Origin: Azolla caroliniana
Taxonomy: Eukaryota > Polypodiophyta
NCBI GenBank assembly: GCA_043228905.1
Contig: JBHGNT010000010.1
Coordinates: forward strand, 22,134,001 to 22,198,000
Reading direction: 5' to 3'
DNA length: 64,000 bases
Position 1 is the stretch's first letter. Each line of letters begins with the position of its first letter. Positions 12,262 to 23,406 of the stretch are shown one piece after another. The translations under genes and the position numbers were made by a program. The notes below the pieces were generated by a model. It had not been told where the DNA came from, did not search any database, and saw nothing but the letters and a program-made list of their open reading frames with translations.

Positions 12262-13201
12262 TGTTGCAAACATATAGAACACACTTTCAACACTCTTAAT
12301 ATTTAAATACAAGAATGATATGACAAAGCTTTCCATCTAAGGAAGATTGTCTTGAACACCGAAAATGAGGAACTTATATAAATATAGTAGTAAAATGTCA
12401 CTCAAATGTGAACTATGGAAATATAGGCCTCAATATAACTAACTCTTTAGGCTTGTAACCATTTTAAGGGTTGTCACATTGCATTAGCTACTCCAAATCT
12501 TTCCATCCAAATCCTTGAGATGTGTGACATATGCACTCTCTAGGCAAAGAGGGGTGCATTGAAGTTGTGAGGTTACTTAAACCTACTTTAATTTGCGTTA
12601 ACTCATTGTTGGTCATTCAATGGCAACTTGCAATTCCAATGGGCCGAGGCTGGTTTTGTAATAAGCTTGTAACAATTGCATCAACACATAGGCTGCTTAT
12701 AAATCTAGATACTGTAAAGTCTAAAAATAGAAAGAGACCCTCAATTCGAATCCCCCAACAACTAACAAGTAAATGGAGTTAGTGAAAATTTAAATGTATA
12801 TACTCAAATTGTATTGCTTAAAATTGTAATATGTATAAAGCTTTCAAATTTGCCTTTAGAGGCAAGATTAAAGAAAAAACGATAAAATAGCGAATATAAT
12901 TGAGTAGTTGTGGTCTTTTACATCCATCGTATATGTCTATTGGATCTCCTATTACGTATATATCCTCTATCTATGCTTAGTACGTGATTACAACACTCCT
13001 AGTTGAGGCTTGCAGTGAGAGGCACAAGCACTGAAACAATAATATGTGGTATTGATAAACCTTACGAATGTTTCTCCACAAATACTTGATGCATTTCACT
13101 TCTCTTCTGCATATTATATTTTCGTTTGTTAATCAAGTATTACAATTAGAGGACATCATCCAATATTTAGTAGATAACATTTGGCTCTCTCTGTTTCTCT
13201 C

Positions 13202-13500
13202 TCTCAATGCAAACACTTGGTCAAAAAAAGGCATGAACATGCATCTATATGTGTATTAGTTGTCGTCAATTGAAATTACCATATTTAGAGTTGTACACTA
13301 AACATCTTTAGCCCGGGTCATATAGAGTTCAGGGTCCCATAAAATAAATTATTCTCAATGCAAACACTTGGTCAAAAAAAGGCATGAACATGCATCTATA
13401 TGTGTATTACTTGTCGTCAATTGAAATTACCATATTTAGAGTTGTACACTAAACATCTTTAGCCCGTGTCATATAGAGTTCAGGTTCCCATAAAATAATT
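13202..13500. repeat. Tandem duplication, 151-bp unit
   Basis: Two nearly identical copies start with TCTCAATGCAAACACTTGG at 13202 and 13353. Only a few differences are visible (for example GCCCGGGTC against GCCCGTGTC), so this is a fairly recent duplication. It has no coding content. Confidence 0.9.
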
Positions 13501-14044
13501 TAATCTTAACAATAGGTAATATCAATCACTAAAGGATATTGAGGGATTGAAAATTTTGAAGAAAGAAAGATATGTTTTCTCCAAAAGACCATATACGGCC
13601 TATGGGACTTGGAAAAGATTCAACTATTTACCTTTAATCGTAAGTGCAAGTTACAAATGAAAAATGGCTTCCAAAGCTTGCTTCCTAAATCTAAATTCAA
13701 ATTCAAATTATTACTCTCTTATAGTATTCTTCATGGGATGATAACGAAAAAGTTAGAGGAATGAGGAGGGCATATGTGATGCCTAATGACGATGGTTTTG
13801 ATTTGTGAAGTCGTGAACATCGTAGCCATCGCCCCCTTGAGGTTCTTATTAATTGTAGATCAACAAGTTCTTATGAGGATTCCCCATTTCATGTTAGTTT
13901 TAGAGTGGAGAAAATCATCTCATGGACCTTTGGGAGCCATATGTGTGACTTGATTATTTTCCAATAACAAGCCCTTCTATGATAAAAAGCAACATTAAAC
14001 AACCATATGACTTATGAAGCTTCATATAAATAAACCTAACACAA

Positions 14045-15506
14045 GGCATAGGGTAATAGTCGTGGCCAATTCCCGACTCGACCGTTGCATGCCTGTACGA
14101 TGGCTTTAACGATAGGTCCATGCCCTCGCTCGATCTTCCCATTTGCTTCCGGATTGTAGGCAGTCGTGAGGGAGAGCTTCACGCCTAGTCTTTCGAAGAG
14201 CTCCGTCGCTTCGTGCGCGTCCAACTCCCCTCGGTCGGCCACTATCTTCCCTACACATCCAGATTGGCAAACAATATCTTCAAGTAAAAATTTACAAGCA
14301 GCTGAAGTCGTCTTATTTGTCAAGGCTCGTCCTTCCACTTGATTTGTCAAGTCTTCCCTTGCCAGCGCTAAGTACTTCATTTGTCCCACTCCCATTGGCA
14401 TCGAGACCAGATCCACCATCCATTTGAAGTGTATGGTGAGTGGGCATGTCGGCTTTAACTCATCACGATGACATATATTTGAATATATTTGGCAAGTTTT
14501 GCAAGTGGACACGAAATGGAGTACATCTTTGTACATGCTTGGCCACCAGTATTTCTCCTTCAACTTTTCGAACGTCGCCCATGTTCCTCTATGACCTGCC
14601 CAAGCACTCTCGTGGAATTCGGTCATCAACGTCTCTTGCTCTTCTTTCTTTACCACCAATCGACGTGGTATTCTTGTCCTTCTTTTTGGATGTCGCCAAA
14701 GGAATCCTCCCTTCAAGAAGTATCGGTAAGCTTTCTTTCGGATTCATAGGGCCTCCTCCTTTGTCAACGAAGCATCTGTCGTCAATGTTCTTAGCAATCT
14801 ACCGATGAGTAACCATTCTCCTTCGTACTCGTTCTCGTTGAAGACGTGGAGGGTTTGCGTGTCCTGGTCTTCCGCCGACAATCGAGCCATCTTGAAGAAG
14901 TCGAGGGCGACATCTTCATCTTCCGAAACCATGTTACTTCCATTTGAAAATCTTGCCCTCGACAGCATGTCAGCCATGGCGTTCTTCTTCCCTGCGATGT
15001 GACGGATCTCTGGGTTTAAAGACTTGATGTAGGCGATCCACCTTAGCATAGCAAGATCTGGGGTCGCACATCCCGAGACCATTCCGAGAATTGGGAGATA
15101 ATCTGTCTCTATTATCACTTCTGACCCGATCAGGTAATCTTTGTCCGTCTTCACTGCCGACACAATACCCCAAAGTTCCCACTTGACTTGGGCATATCTT
15201 TGTTGCCGTTCGCTGAGAACCTTTGCTCCGAACCGGACGACATATCGCGCATTATCTTCACCTTCTTGATTGATGACCCACCCGATTCCGATTGGGCTTG
15301 TATCGACGGTCACGTAAATTGGTTTCCCTTCGGCATAGTCGGCCTTCCTTAGTGCCGGAGCTTCAAGAAGCAGTTTCTTTAATCTTCGCATTGCCTTTGT
15401 GTGCTCGTCTCGCCATTCAAACTTTATTCTTTTCTTTAGTAGTCCATATAACGGTTCGGCGACATGAGCGTAGTGAGGAATCCATATATGATAAAACGCG
15501 CACGCT
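14045..15506 (-). pseudogene. Gypsy RNase H and integrase segment
   Basis: Minus strand, 15506 to 14045. The RNase H part carries YVTVDTSPIGIGW, a conserved RQQRYAQVKWELWGI-type block and HIAGKKNAMADMLSR. The integrase has the zinc-binding region (HESAWAGHRG then CKTCQ) and a D-D-E core: Asp in WMVDLVSMP, Asp in VADRGELD, Glu in ANGKIERGHG. A TGA at 14744-14746 interrupts the frame between the two; sequence context suggests an original CGA. Beyond LLPYAL the sequence no longer resembles integrase, which marks the truncation. No chromodomain is visible. Confidence 0.85.
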
Positions 15507-15511
15507 CCAAG
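15507..15511. repeat. Target-site duplication CCAAG, left copy (copia 1)
   Basis: CCAAG directly precedes the TGTTGA start of the 5' LTR and recurs at 21459-21463 directly after the 3' LTR. The flanks are gypsy pol, and one copy restores its reading frame. Confidence 0.95.
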
Positions 15512-15914
15512 TGTTGAGCGGCAAGCTCAACCGGAGCCGGATCAACTGAATAAGCCGGAGCCGGTAAGCGAGACGGATCGGGCGGAACGGATCGGTATGA
15601 TGGTGAGCAACCGAACCGGCAAGCAGTGGAGGCCGGGTGCAATCCGTAACCGGAAGTCCAATCGGAAGCCTAGTATAGGATAGACTACTAGGTAGCTATA
15701 GTCTCGTAGTAAGTGTTAGATGCTCGAGTGAGCATTGAAGTACATGGTACTTCTGTCAGTCCCAAGAGGACTTGTATAAATAGTGCTACTTAACACAGTG
15801 TATATACAGAGAGTCTTGATATAATTTTGAAAGTGTGTTTTGCTCTCTCTGTCTCTGTGTGTGTGTGTGTGTGTTGTTCTCTGTTTTACGCTTCCGCAAA
15901 CACTTACGTTTACA
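15512..15914 (+). repeat. Copia 1 5' LTR
   Basis: Begins TGTTGA and ends TTTACA. It has a TATA box (TATAAATAG, near 15776) about 130 bp before its end, the likely promoter, and a CT/GT microsatellite near 15841-15873. Confidence 0.93.
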
Positions 15915-15932
15915 TGGTATCAGAGCGCGAGG
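15915..15932 (+). other. Copia 1 primer binding site
   Basis: TGGTATCAGAGC begins immediately after the LTR terminus and is the standard plant copia PBS for initiator methionine tRNA. Confidence 0.9.
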
Positions 15933-16008
15933 GTTGAGAACCTCTGCTGCAGACATTTACTCTTGAGAAGAAAACCCTAACAGGTCGAAAACAGACACAG
16001 TAGAAGAC

Positions 16009-19000
16009 ATGGATAGAGGCATGGCTACGTCGCTCTCGGTGGAGAAGCTCGACAGGAGCAACTACGCATCCTGGTCTTACAAGATGCACCAGTACCTGCT
16101 TGGACACGGGTACTGGAGTTATGTTGAAGGAGCGAATGATGCGGCGCCAGACTCAGCACACAAGGACTTCCCGGTATGGGAACAGGCGGCAAGCAGGGTG
16201 ATGTACTGCTTCGCGTCCAGTGTCGGCGATCAGCTGCTCAGCCACATCCGTGACGCCAAGACACCGAAGGATGCTTGGGGGAACCTGAAAAAGGTTTTCG
16301 CCGCAACCACCACTGCCCGGAAGCTGCAACTCAGACAAGAGTTGAGCAATGTTCAACAGAAGAACATGTCCGTGGCAGACTACACGGGCCGGATAAAGGA
16401 GATCTGCGACTCGCTCGCCTCTATCAATGTTACCATAGAGGAAGACGAGATGGTGCAGGTATGTCTCAGAGGCCTGGCGTCCAAGTTCGGAGCGTTCCAG
16501 ACTGCGGTGTGTACAAGGGAGAATACCCCCTCATTCTTCGACTTACAGTCGATGCTCCTTGTAGAGGAGAACCACGCCGGTGCATCTACCAGTGCATCCC
16601 CGGACAACCGAATGTTGTACACGGGAACGGATCTGTTCCGTGGGCGTGGTGGAAGAGGTGGGTCGGCACGCAATGGAGGCAGCCGGCAAGAGCAGGAACG
16701 GAGGCACTATGAGCGTGCCGACAGCAGTTCCGGGACTTCCACAAGCAGGGGGAGTCAAGGCGGCGCCGGAGGCTGGCAAGACAAATCCGCTACGGAATGC
16801 TGGTACTGTGGCAAAAAAGGCCATAGGGAAAGCGAGTGCTGGAGAAAGCGTGCCGATTCGGACAAATCCGGATCCGGCAAGACCGGTAAGGATGGCCGGC
16901 AAAACTCGCACTACGCAAACAGATCAAGAGGATCCGGAACTAGAAAGGCCGGTAAGGGGCCAGCCTTGGTGATGAATCACAAGGCAAACTCAATGAAGAA
17001 GACCACTTCCAAAATGGAGGAAGTGTGGTATGTTGATTCCGGCGTGTCGAACCACATGACGAGCCACAAAGAGTTGTTCTCCTTTCTGGAGAAACCGGAT
17101 CAACCAGGAGTAGTCGAAACCGGAGACGACACTCCTCACCCAATCGTGCACGTCGGAGAAGTCCCTCTAAGCCAAGTCGGACAGAAAGGGAAGCTGATGA
17201 ACGTATTACACGTTCCGACAATCACGAAGAACCTGGTGTCCGTCGGTCAGATTGTCGACCAGGGGATGCATGTGCGGTTTACGCACCTCGGGTGCTTCAT
17301 TGAGGATGAGGGCGAAGTCATTGCGCAAGGGCGCAGAGACGGGAGGATGTTTATCCTCAACACCAATGACTTTGGCACCGCTCTGTTCGCGAAACGACAG
17401 AAGGTCGAGTCGGACATCGACCTGTGGCACAAGCTGATAGGCCACGTTGACTACTAGAGGCTTCAAGATCTGCAAACGAAACAAGTCGTTTTCGGTTTGC
17501 CGAAGTTCAGCGGCCGGAGAGCCGAAATTTGTGAAGCCTACCAACTTGGGAAGCAACACCGGCTTCCATTCCCCACCAAACGGAACCGGAGCCGTAACAA
17601 GCTCGATCTCATCCATTCGAATGTGTGGGGACCGGCACAAAGTGTAAGCCTTGGCGGGAGCCGATACTTCGTCTCCTTCATCGACGACTATACTCGACAT
17701 ACTTGGATCTACCTCATTGAGCGGAAGAGCGAAGTCTTCGACTGTTTCCGGAGCCTCCAGAAGATGGTGGAACGGGAATCAGAGAAGAAGATCAAATGCC
17801 TTCGGTCGGATGGCGGAAAGGAATATTTTTCCGGCCAATTCACTAGTTATCTGTAGCAGAAGGGAATTCGGCGAGAGTTCAGCTGCAGATACACACCGGA
17901 GCAAAACGGTGTGGCCGAAAGGAAGAACCGGACACTCGTCGAAGCGGCAAGGGCAATGCTGGAGGAAAAGAGCATGCCCCGGTTCTACTGGGCGGAGGCG
18001 GTTCAGACGGCCGTCTACATACAAAACCGCATTGGTGACAAGGTGTCAACTCATGAGCTGTATTTCGAGCGCAAGCTGAACTTAAAACACCTTCGGATAT
18101 TCGGCAGCATAGCGTATGTGCATGTGCCGGATCAGAAGCGGAGAAAGCTGGATGCAAAATCGGAAAAATGCATCCTAGTCGGCTATGCTCAAGAGCAAAA
18201 GGGGTATAAGTGCTATAACCCCCGGACGAAGGAAGTCTGAGTTAGCCGGGATGTCGAGTTCGACGAATCGGCATCCTGGTACTCCGTACCGACTTCGACT
18301 TCCGATCCCGACCCAATGCCGGAAGATTAGGCTAGTGAGCCTGAATCAGCCCTGGCAGAGGATGATGAAGCCGAGACTCAAGATGAGAGTCCGGAATCAT
18401 TACGGTTGAGTGGACCGAACGAGCAACTGAGTTAGTTGGACCAGTCGGATGAAGAGACGGGAAGTGGTGGAGACTCTCCCGTGCTCTCCCTGCGCAAGGA
18501 ACCAAGGAAATGGTTCACGCGCAAAGAGAAGGGGAAAAGGAAGATGCTGGAATTCGAAACCGGCAACGATGAGTCGGATCGGTGCGTATCCGACTCCGGA
18601 AAGGAGAAAGGCAGATCTTCGACAACGAAGACCAAACTGGCCAAGAAGGGCCTCAAATCAGGTGACGGTGTGTTGCGCCGATCAACCCGCCAGAAGGATC
18701 CCTTCATACGGTACGGGTACAATGAATACATGGCGCATCATTATGCGTACATGACTAAGGTGACAGAAGTGCGTGAGCCGGAGAGCTACGCAGAAGCGGC
18801 AAAGGCCGCAAATTGGCGTGCCGCTATGGACGAAGAAATGCGGGCACTCGATGCCAACGAAACTTGGGACCTAGTTGATCCTCCCCGTCACTGTAAACCA
18901 ATCGGATGCAAGTGGGTGTACAAGGTCAAGTACAACGCTGACGGTTCTGTTAACCGGTACAAAGCCCGGTTAGTGGCGAAGGGATACGCGTAGACCCACG

Positions 19001-21051
19001 GAATCGACTACGACGAGACCTTCGCTCCTGTGGCGAAGATGACGACGGTTCGTGTGGTACTGGCGGTTGCTGCGGCAAGGGGGTGGCATCTTCACCAGAT
19101 GGATGTGAAGAACGCCTTCCTTCAAGGAGAGCTTGAAGAAGAAGTCTTTATGACTCAGCCCCCCGGATTTCAATCGGAGATGAACGAGTCGGCGGTATGC
19201 CGACTGAAGAAGTTGCTTTACGGCTTGAAGCAAGCCCCCCGAGCCTGGAACGCGAAGATCACGCACCGGTTGCGTAAGCTGGGGTTTGTTGTCTCTAAGT
19301 CGGACTCTTCGTTATTCATCCGGCAAGGCTCTGACGGTCTGGTATGTATACTCTTGTATGTGGATGATTTAGTCATCACCGGACCAGGTCTTCCCAAAAT
19401 CAACCGCGTCAAGTCCCAGTTGTCGGACGCATTCGAAATGAAGGACCTAGGGGACATTCAATATTTTCTTGGGATCGAAGTGATCCGAATCCCCGACGGC
19501 ATATTGCTCTCACAACGACATTACGTGTTGAATATGCTGTATAAGTTCGGCATGACGGATTGCCGACCTGTCTCCACACCCCTGGATCGGAACCAGAAGC
19601 TCCGTCCCAACTCCGGACCGGCCTGCAATGAGAAACGGTTCCGACAGGTTGTCGGAAGCCTGATCTACTTAACCATCACCCGACCCGACATCAGCTATCC
19701 GGTCGGCATGGTAAGTCAGTTCATGCAGAAGCCGACCGTGGAGCACCTTCAGTGCGCGCAACGAATATTACGGTATGTCAGCAGCACTAAGGACCGGGGA
19801 CTGCTATACCGGCGAGGTATACCCGAAGAGCTTGTCGGTTACACAGATGTTGACTGGGCCGGCGATGCGTCTGATCGCCGCTCCACTTCCAGATACATGT
19901 TCTCCATAGGTAGCGCGGTTGTTGCGTGGAGCAGCAAGAAGCAGCCCACAGTGGCTTTGTCAAGCACTAAGGCTGAGTACCGGGCCACTACTGTTGCCAC
20001 TTGTGAAGCCATCTGGCTTCGGCGACTGCTGCGAGACTTGCGGATCGAGGTACCGACCCCGATCCCGATTTACTGCGATAACATGAGCAGCCTGCAGCTC
20101 GCTAGGAACCCTGTGTTCCATGCTCGCACAAAGCACATCGAGGTGCACTACCACTTCGTGCATGAGCGGGTCCTGAGCGGTGAAGTTGACCTACGGTATG
20201 TTCATACGGATCGGCAAGTTGCCGACATCTTCACCAAGCCGCTCGGATCGGACAAGTTGCAACACTTTACCGACATGCTTGGTATTCAGCATCTCGACGT
20301 GCCGCACTTGAGGGGGAGAAGCAAGGGCAAAGTCTCTATCGAAACGGGCAAAGGCCAAAAAACTGTTGAACCCGTCGGTAAGAGGAGAGCCGGAAGAAGA
20401 GGAGACAAGAAGATGAAGGAAGCCGAGTCGACGAAGGAAGTCGACACATCCGAACAGGTCGGAGCAAGTGGCTGTGAAGAAGAATTGTGCACTCAGGAAG
20501 AGAAGTGCATGCTGTGCGGAGGTCATCACGACGGTACTGACCATGATGCGGAGTCGAATGAAGAATTCGATTTCGGTTCACCGGCTGAAGAAGCCGAGGG
20601 AAGCATGGAGAAGGCCAAGACTCGGAAGTGGTCCGATGTGGTGAGAGGCCTGAAGCCGGAAGTCGAATCGGAGTGTACCGATTCGGACAAGAGCTGGAAC
20701 GAGTCGGTGACAGCTGACTCGGATCAACAGATGGATCCAGATGAGTCGGATCGACTGAAGGCCAAGGGGACACGGACACAGCAGAAGTCGATGCCATCGT
20801 GGAAGAACCGACGGATCAGCAAGCGCCAGAGTCACAACAACGTGAGTGCTGAGATGGGCCTATTGAGCAGACATGCCGACCGAGAGGGTCGAGGCGCGTA
20901 GAACCAAAGGGGTCGCGGCAAACGGGACCGGACCGGACGAGGAGCGCAAGCAAGGCGGAGTGACGCCAGGAGAAGTCGGTTGGAAGAACCGACTACCACA
21001 GAGGTCGACACTATGACCCCACCTCAGGTTGAGCTTGAGGGGGAGTGTTGA
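16009..21051 (+). pseudogene. Copia 1 gag-pol polyprotein with several in-frame stops and a C-terminal extension
   Basis: One uninterrupted frame apart from stops, with no frameshift. Order: gag from ATG 16009 (UBN2-type, LDRSNYASWSYKM), zinc knuckle CWYCGKKGHRESEC (about 16798), protease DSGVS (about 17035; DSGAS is usual), integrase from about 17450 to 18240, RT with YVDD (about 19360), and RNase H to about 20260. Stops lie at 17455, 17854, 18238, 18328, 18433, 18991 and 20899. Six are TAG where family context expects Gln, and one is TGA where Arg would fit. The frame continues about 250 residues past RNase H to a TGA at 21049, just inside the 3' LTR. This tail has a Cys/His cluster (about 20471-20545), an acidic Asp/Ser/Glu-rich part and an Arg/Gly-rich end. 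The element cannot be autonomous as it stands. Confidence 0.9.
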
Positions 21052-21458
21052 ACGGCAAGCTCAACCGGAGCCGGATCGGCTGAATAAGCCGGAGCCGGTA
21101 AACGAGACGGATCGGGCGAAACGGATCGGTATGACGGTGAGCAACCGAACCGGCAAGCAGTGGAGGCCGGGTGCAATCCGTAACCGGAAGTCCAATCGGA
21201 AGCCTAGTATAGGATAGACTACTAGGTAGCTATAGTCTCGTAGTAAGTGTCAGATGCTCGTGTGAGCATTGAAGTACATGGTACTTCTGTCAGTCCCAAG
21301 AGAACTTGTATAAATAGTGCTACTTAACACAGTGTAGATACAGATAGTCTTGATATAATTTTGAAAGTGTGTTCTACTCTCTCTGTCTCTCTCTGTCTCT
21401 GTCTCTCTCTCTCTCTGTGGTTCTCTGTTTTACGCTTCCGCAAACACTTACGTTTACA
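21046..21458 (+). repeat. Copia 1 3' LTR
   Basis: Starts TGTTGAACGG, ends TTTACA, and matches the 5' LTR apart from about a dozen substitutions and microsatellite length near 21375-21420. The CCAAG duplication follows at 21459. Confidence 0.93.
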
Positions 21459-21463
21459 CCAAG

Positions 21464-22438
21464 GAACCTTCGAACCTCCGTTTGGTTTTCGCATTCTTCT
21501 TTCATGTCTTGGATTGCGTTCACTTTGGATGGCGAAGGCTTCCGGCCGAATGCTCCACACAAGTGACCTACCACCAAGATCTCTGGTTGCCCGAATGCGG
21601 ATTTTTCTCCTGAAAATGTCAAATTCGCATCTTCGAGCCTTTGAAGCACCTTCTCGCAATCTTTCATATGATCCGCAACGAACTTTCTACAACCTTCCTT
21701 ATCTTTCGATTCATCTTTCTCCTCATCCGAACATCCTTTTATCGGAATATCATCCAAGAATGGCATCGTGATGTCCGGGATGCAATCCTTCAAGACTTTA
21801 TTCATGGCATTCACCATATGAGCAACCGAGTTCGTTGCGCCTTGGGGTAAGGTACACATCCGCACAAGCCCGATCGGAGTCCTCATGGTTGTAATGTCCC
21901 GACTGTCGATCGCCAATTGGAATTGGTCATATCCGGAGAAGAGATCGCCAATGGAGTAGATGGACCGGCCCGCAAACGCTTTGGCAAATTCGTCCACGCT
22001 TGGACCGATTCCGGCATTTCGAATTGTCACCTTGTTGACGGGTTGAAGATTTTGGATGAATCGCAATGATCCATTCTTCTTCGGCACCGTGAACCACCTA
22101 TTGGAATAAGGAGCATTCGACGGTTCTAGAATTCCCATACTCACCTTCTCCTTTAAGAGCTCGATCAGCTTCGGAAGGTGTGCTCTCGGAACCGGTATCG
22201 GTTTCAAATTCCAAGGCACATGAGGCACCGTGAAGATCACCATCGGCTCTATAACCTTTGGGTCGGCGCATCCGATTTCTTGTGGGAAGAATGCGAAAGC
22301 CTTCCCATGTCTCTCAAGCATATCGCGAAACATTCGCTCTTCTTCAGGGAGAAGGAAATCCTCCTTTCCAACTCGTAGCTTCCCCTTCGTCTCTTTGGTG
22401 AAGACATGACCTATCTTCTTCGGATCTCTTAAGCTTGG
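21464..22438 (-). pseudogene. Gypsy reverse transcriptase segment
   Basis: Minus strand, 22438 to 21464, lying between the two copia elements. It reads FTVPKKNGSLRFIQNLQPVN, then SIGDLFSGYDQFQLAI, then LPQGATNSVAHMVNAMNKV, then the active-site block MPFLDDIPIKG. These are RT motifs with an FLDD box where most plant gypsy elements have F/YIDDILIYS. It ends in TEVRRFLG at the copia 1 insertion point. No in-frame stop occurs in this segment. The upstream sequence joins across copia 2 at DPSLRDPKKIG, with one copy of the TSD. Confidence 0.88.
22434..22438. repeat. Target-site duplication CTTGG, left copy (copia 2)
   Basis: CTTGG precedes the TGTCGA start of the 5' LTR and recurs at 27910-27914 after the 3' LTR. 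It is the reverse complement of the copia 1 target pentamer. Confidence 0.95.
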
Positions 22439-22609
22439 TGTCGAATACATGTGTATAATGGACGTATTCACACTATCCCGTTTTGGCCATTTATGTAATT
22501 AGCATAAAGGGTAGTTGCCCTAAGTCGGTCACTATATATAGTGACCTTGTAACCTTTTTGTAAGGTTGGGTGTTGTATTATTGCTTTATGGAATAAGGAG
22601 TCTTGTGTG

Positions 22610-22650
<41 letters not shown>

Positions 22651-22736
22651 AACGACCTACAAACTGTCATACGCAGGTATTCAGAACACAATCAAATGCT
22701 ACTTGATCTTCCGCACAGACGACTTTGTCTCCAACA
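22439..22736 (+). repeat. Copia 2 5' LTR
   Basis: Starts TGTCGAATAC, ends CTCCAACA. It has a TATA-like ACTATATATAGTG near 22529-22541 and a (CT)n run at 22611-22645 downstream of it, probably in the transcribed leader. Confidence 0.93.
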
Positions 22737-22738
22737 TC

Positions 22739-22756
22739 TGGTATCAGAGCCTGCAC
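22739..22756 (+). other. Copia 2 primer binding site
   Basis: TGGTATCAGAGC, two bases downstream of the LTR end; standard initiator tRNA-Met PBS of plant copia elements. Confidence 0.9.
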
Positions 22757-23406
22757 AGTAGTCGGTCCTTCAATCCGCTGTCGGCCGTCGTCTCAGCATT
22801 CGGTTTCCTGCGTCATTCGAAAAAGAGAGAAGAAGAAGAAAAACGAGGCATGCATCTCATCGCGTTAGATCATCTTTGCTTGGAGTAAGCCAGCAGGTTG
22901 TACTCCGTTCCTTATGATCGTAACCGCTCGAGGTGAAATCCCCTTGTGCAACTTTGACACGATCGTGCTCCATTCGGTTAAACGGCATCCGAAGAGGTCA
23001 TCAAACGCTGCTCGCCGCTCGTTGTAACCACTCGGTGCAGATCGGTCTCAAGACAACAACCCCAAATTCGTGCTTCATCTGGCTGATCGACATTCGGGAG
23101 GATCAGTTGGATCTGTCTCTCTCGTCGCTGCAGCCACCCGAAGCAGAATCGGTCCAGATAATCGGTTTCAATAATCGGTATTCGGCATATATATCCGAAG
23201 CGAACCGGGCTCACTCCGACTCGGCAACATTCGGGAAGACCAGTCGGTTCTGTCCCTCAAGTTACCGGAGTCAATTCGAGCAAGTTCCGAAGCCGAACCG
23301 ACTCGGGTTCAAATCCGACTAGAACGATATCGGGTGAGCCAACTGGCTGCACTCCAACAAGGTTCGTAGTCAACTCCGAACCGAGCTTCGTCAACCAAAA
23401 CCGAAC
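22757..23406 (+). other. Copia 2 untranslated leader
   Basis: About 650 bp between PBS and gag ATG. It is rich in CGG/TCCGA-type sequence like the rest of the element. Short open frames here have no known domain. It presumably holds packaging and dimerisation signals. Confidence 0.6.

Larger units (their letters stand above)
10903..14044. other. Gene-free interval upstream of the bZIP gene
   Basis: AT-rich sequence with no convincing coding region on either strand. It contains two tandem duplications, listed separately, and short CT runs near 11470-11490 and 13190-13205. The right edge abuts the truncated 3' end of the gypsy element. Confidence 0.6.
15512..21458 (+). mobile_element. Ty1/copia retrotransposon 1, both LTRs and TSD
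   Basis: Two LTRs (15512-15914 and 21046-21458), a PBS starting directly after the 5' LTR at 15915 (TGGTATCAGAGC, complementary to initiator tRNA-Met), a purine-rich tract GAGGGGGAG before the 3' LTR, and the 5-bp TSD CCAAG. The internal order gag, protease, integrase, RT, RNase H defines copia. I count about 13 substitutions between the LTRs outside microsatellite length changes, most of them transitions, so the insertion is not very recent. The element is GC-richer than its host flanks. Confidence 0.95.

Noticed and set aside
20191-20835. Minus-strand open frames opposite the copia 1 C-terminal extension
   Set aside because: They are shadows of the plus-strand frame, Ser/Leu/Pro-rich, and arise from its biased codon use.
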